DNA of 15,991 nt from NCBI GenBank assembly GCA_024230695.1, contig JAAERC010000651.1:1-15991 (forward strand), given 5' to 3'. The translations under genes were made by a program, and so were the position numbers. This stretch comes from Candidatus Zixiibacteriota bacterium. GTDB lineage: Bacteria; Zixibacteria; MSB-5A5; GN15; PGXB01. The notes below the pieces were generated by a model. The model saw only the letters and a list, made by a program, of their open reading frames with translations. It was not told where the DNA came from and searched no databases. Positions 13,701-15,991 of the stretch are shown in pieces (the first letter of the stretch is position 1; each line of letters starts with the position of its first letter).

Positions 13701-15991
13701 TGCCAACATGTCTAAGCGGCTTACCGTCTTTATCCCATTTAACCACTTTTCCAAGTAATTGTACCCACTTATACTCGCCTGATTTTGTTAATAGACGCTG
13801 TTCACTTTCATAGAAAGATGTTTCACCTTCAAGATTTTTTCTTAATACTTCTTTGACTTCTTTTGCATCATCAGGATGTATAAGTTTTTCCCAGCCAGTA
13901 ATATGAGGATCGATCTCCGACAATGAATAACCCACAATTTCACACCAACGTTGATTAAAAATCACCTCACCGGTTTGTATATTCCAGTCCCATGTACCAA
14001 GTTCAGCTCCCTCAATAGCCAGTTCCAGTCGCTCCTCGCTCTCTCGAAGAGCCGCGGTTTGATCTATTACTTTTTGTTCAAGGTCAGCATAAATATTTTT
14101 CAATTCTTCTTCGGTTTGTTTACGCTCGGTAATATCAAGGAGGAAATATAATGAAGCCGGTTTTCCTTCCCATTCAATTTCAATTCCGCCTATTTCAAAC
14201 CATCTTATTTCATCATTTTTTGTATATATTCGGAATGAATAAGTTTTGGGAACAGGTTCACCTGCCATTCTTTTGCGATAATTTTCAATTACAAGCCCTC
14301 TATCATCCGGATGAATAAATTCAACAAATGGTTTGGAAAGAAGTTCATCAGCTGAATATCCGGCAAATTTCTCCATTTGTGGGTTTACAAATTTCAACCA
14401 TCCGTCTTGAGTTACTAGAATACCTTCGGTCGCATTTTCTATTATTTGACGATATTTCTCTTCCGATTCGCGGTAGGCTTCTTTTATTTCTTTTCGTTCA
14501 GTGCCATCAAAAATAACACCATCAATATACTTTAATGAACCCTCTAAATCAAAAACCGGCTGACCTCTTTCAATAAAATATTTGATATCTCCATTTTTAT
14601 GATGAAACCGGTACTCAACTTCAAATGATTTCTTTTCCTTTATAGCTTCTTGAGCAGCCAAGGATACCTTGGGAAGATCATCGTTATGAATGAATGTTTC
14701 AATAGAGCAAATCTCTCCTTTAACCAATTCATCTTCCAAATAACCGGTTAGGGATTCGACCATATCATTAAAGAATTGCATTCTGTTATCTTCCCGACAA
14801 TGAACCCTATAAACCAGACCTGGAAGATTTTGAGTAAGAGTCCGATAGGCTTGTTCACTCTGTTGCAATGATTCTTCGGCCATTTTTTGACCGGTGATAT
14901 TTTCAATTGCGACTAAAATCAAATCATCATTTCCTGAATCTATTACAGTCGTTGATATCAGTAAATGTAGGTTTTTTTCTATTCCATCAATTTTAAAAGG
15001 AAGTGTGGCCGGAATATTATGATGATTTAAGCCGGTTTTGAATGTTTTTTCTATTGTATTACGAACCGGGCATTTATCACAATTGGGACCTAAGCCGCAT
15101 TCTTTTGGATCATCCAGATGGTTTAAACATCCCAGTGCTTCTCCACCTCGTTTTCCCAAGATTTTTTCTTTGGTGTGGCCTGTAAATTTAAGACCGGCGT
15201 CATTGATTTTGTGGATTTTGCTCTCATTATCTACCAATGCAAGAATAGCCGAGGTGTTGTTAAAAATTACCGATAGTTCCTCTTCACTCGCCTTAAGTGC
15301 CGCCTCGGAATGTCTCTGAGAACTAATATCCTTAGTTATTAGGAACGCGTATAATATTTCATCACCGGCATAGATAGGTACTATTTTACTTTCAAATACA
15401 AATTGAGTGTCTTTAACAGAATATGATATTTCTCGAACTATAGTCGTGGCTTTATCAAAGGCACTGGTAAAAATCGAACGCGAATCTTCAGATTCGAATG
15501 GATAGACCTCAATAGCGTCATGCCCCATAATATCCGCTTTTAACTCGATCTTTTCAGATAACTCTTGATGTTTTTTATTGGTATATATTACCTTTAAATT
15601 CCTGTCTATTATGCAGGCGTAATCAGGTAGCGTTTCGATTTGTTTCTGATATTCTTCCAGAATATTTATATTCGAATTACCCTGTTGCCAAGGTTTGGAG
15701 ATATCCCTGACCAGACAATCAATACCAATGATCTCGTCTTCCTGATAGAATGGTGTCATGGTCATTTCAGCTGGAATATAATCTTCCGATGAAGTCTGAA
15801 GCCTAATTTCGATAGACGGAATTTTTTCTCCCTCAATACATTTATTTATCGCCTGATGTAAGAAATCCATATCATCAGGATGAATGAGAGAGTCCAATTT
15901 GGAATCAATAAAAGAACCTTGGGAATTATCCAATATCTTTTCAAAGGCCGGATTGATATTGATAATAGTACCATCAGGTTTGAATGAAAAA
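10765..15991 (-). CDS. Giant multi-PAS hybrid sensor histidine kinase (N-terminus cut by window edge)
   Basis: At least 1741 residues read from the right edge; numbering is from the first full codon. The TTG at 15933 is not a real start: the frame is open to the edge and encodes PAS sequence (KPDGTIININPAFEKIL). Nine PAS domains lie at about 1-99, 112-224, 236-369, 380-504, 511-626, 651-774, 821-941, 951-1064 and 1229-1357, with a GAF domain at 1072-1219. PAS 3 carries a four-cysteine cluster (Cys288, 298, 304, 307). HisKA at 1365-1432 has phospho-acceptor His1381 in GGIAHDFNNIL. HATPase at 1470-1592 has an N box near 1486-1496, DEGTGIP, FDPYFTTK and GSGLGLA. The receiver at 1612-1734 has Asp1618/1619, phospho-acceptor Asp1667 (FMDLTIPG), Ser1695/1696 and Lys1718. 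All key residues are present. Coiled-coil linkers lie at 625-649 and 771-819. No membrane segment is visible, so it appears cytoplasmic unless anchored upstream. No separate regulator partner is in view. Confidence 0.95.
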   Translation of the reverse strand, partial: FSFKPDGTIININPAFEKILDNSQGSFIDSKLDSLIHPDDMDFLHQAINKCIEGEKIPSIEIRLQTSSEDYIPAEMTMTPFYQEDEIIGIDCLVRDISKPWQQGNSNINILEEYQKQIETLPDYACIIDRNLKVIYTNKKHQELSEKIELKADIMGHDAIEVYPFESEDSRSIFTSAFDKATTIVREISYSVKDTQFVFESKIVPIYAGDEILYAFLITKDISSQRHSEAALKASEEELSVIFNNTSAILALVDNESKIHKINDAGLKFTGHTKEKILGKRGGEALGCLNHLDDPKECGLGPNCDKCPVRNTIEKTFKTGLNHHNIPATLPFKIDGIEKNLHLLISTTVIDSGNDDLILVAIENITGQKMAEESLQQSEQAYRTLTQNLPGLVYRVHCREDNRMQFFNDMVESLTGYLEDELVKGEICSIETFIHNDDLPKVSLAAQEAIKEKKSFEVEYRFHHKNGDIKYFIERGQPVFDLEGSLKYIDGVIFDGTERKEIKEAYRESEEKYRQIIENATEGILVTQDGWLKFVNPQMEKFAGYSADELLSKPFVEFIHPDDRGLVIENYRKRMAGEPVPKTYSFRIYTKNDEIRWFEIGGIEIEWEGKPASLYFLLDITERKQTEEELKNIYADLEQKVIDQTAALRESEERLELAIEGAELGTWDWNIQTGEVIFNQRWCEIVGYSLSEIDPHITGWEKLIHPDDAKEVKEVLRKNLEGETSFYESEQRLLTKSGEYKWVQLLGKVVKWDKDGKPLRHVGTEHEIDRRKRAEEELNNYRSSLEDMVEKRTTELSEANESLGLEIEEHKKTEVALRKSEAKYRLLITNIPNVVWTSNKKGTTSYISPNIEEVYGYTQKEIYENGESLWFGRIHSDDLERVKHEYEMLLTNNQLYDTEYRIQRKDGQWIWLHDRATKTSSSDGKIRVNGVFADITDRKQAELTLKNLSSRNKAILEAVPDIIMEVNSDKIYTWANKAGADFFGEDVLGKKASSYFEGNQETYKKVDPLFKGNENIIYVESWQRRKDGVKRLLAWWCRVLKDENGDVIGAISTARDITEQKHAQHVTNGQRDLALKLSKTDSFENTLKLCLESAIEISEMDSGGIYMMDKISGNFDLAHHQGLSEEFIQDTDHYEVDSKQVHIIKQGQPKYFLHDDIISIGHQAAIDEKLKGLAIIPIRHDDQIIGCLNVASHVLNDISIDSRQAIEIVASQIGEAIARARAEEALRESEEKFRNIVELSVDGICLIDKECRICAWNQGQEKITGLSKEDVLGKYIYDIQYQLVPEERKSDSIYQMMKSAMQEITKAGLSPYMNDFMETEIARPDGAIRTAEILSFPIKADNGFMICSITRDITDKKLLEDELSKAEKLESIGVLAGGIAHDFNNILTAILGNISLAKMDTVPNSDINSRLIDAEKASERAQDLTRQLLTFSKGGAPIKKTVSIRDLIKESVGFALHGSNVKGLFDIPDDLAAVDADTGQISQVINNLIINANQAMPDGGTISITAQNCEIVQSNQLPLKDGQYVRIIIKDEGTGIPEDHLKRIFDPYFTTKQKGSGLGLATTYSIVKNHDGHIDVESTQGEGTSFSIYLPISDKPEEIEIEEDDIKAAGGGKILIMDDEETIRMVTGVALTKLGYKIDLAVDGQEAVDKYRVSYEAGQPFDLIFMDLTIPGGMGGQEALDKIKEINPDAKAIVSSGYSNNPVMANYKKYGFCGVITKPYKAEDLNRIVYQVLHGEKVPVM

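Noticed and set aside
10765..15933. Kinase gene starting at a TTG codon at 15933
   Set aside because: The frame stays open to the right edge and the upstream codons encode the beginning of a PAS domain, so the gene is partial rather than starting here.
1..15991. tRNA or rRNA genes, CRISPR array, insertion sequence or prophage
   Set aside because: No conserved tRNA arms, regular direct repeats, transposase motifs or terminal inverted repeats were seen on either strand.

Overview
This window looks bacterial, AT-rich by eye, and probably from an uncultured lineage. The bacterial markers are the transcription-repair coupling factor Mfd, type IV minor pilins with prepilin leader peptides, a large PAS-rich hybrid histidine kinase and AAGGAGG-type ribosome binding sites. 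Against that background sits a complete archaeal-type Glu-tRNA(Gln) amidotransferase, GatD plus GatE. This is the most unusual thing here, because textbook bacteria use GatCAB or GlnRS instead. The lineage cannot be fixed from sequence alone. A Zixibacteria-like or other FCB-type candidate phylum is my guess, not a result.

Layout. Positions 1-3018 (minus) hold mfd, which runs off the left edge and lacks its C-terminal domain. Positions 3019-3174 hold a strong intrinsic terminator. Positions 3175-5353 (minus) hold a compact operon of three pilin-like genes in the order pilV-like, pilW-like, pilX-like, with gaps of 15-19 bases. Positions 5354-5625 form a 272-base regulatory gap with a weak sigma-54-like promoter and two inverted repeats. 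Positions 5626-5979 (minus) encode a small cupin with a very good Shine-Dalgarno. Positions 5980-6212 form a divergent promoter region. Positions 6213-9561 (plus) hold gatE and gatD, which overlap by 8 bases. Positions 9606-10760 (plus) hold a membrane-anchored metallo-beta-lactamase-fold hydrolase of the NAPE-PLD-like type. Positions 10765-15991 (minus) hold a giant hybrid histidine kinase that converges on the hydrolase gene with a 4-base gap and continues past the right edge.

How the genes work together. GatE and GatD are translationally coupled and should form one enzyme that releases ammonia from glutamine or asparagine and uses it to convert Glu-tRNA(Gln) to Gln-tRNA(Gln). The three pilin-like proteins probably prime a type IV pilus or pseudopilus. 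The hybrid kinase has nine PAS domains, one with a four-cysteine cluster, plus GAF, HisKA, HATPase and receiver domains, and is probably a cytoplasmic multi-input sensor; its partner is not in view. No tRNA, rRNA, CRISPR array, insertion sequence or phage gene was found.
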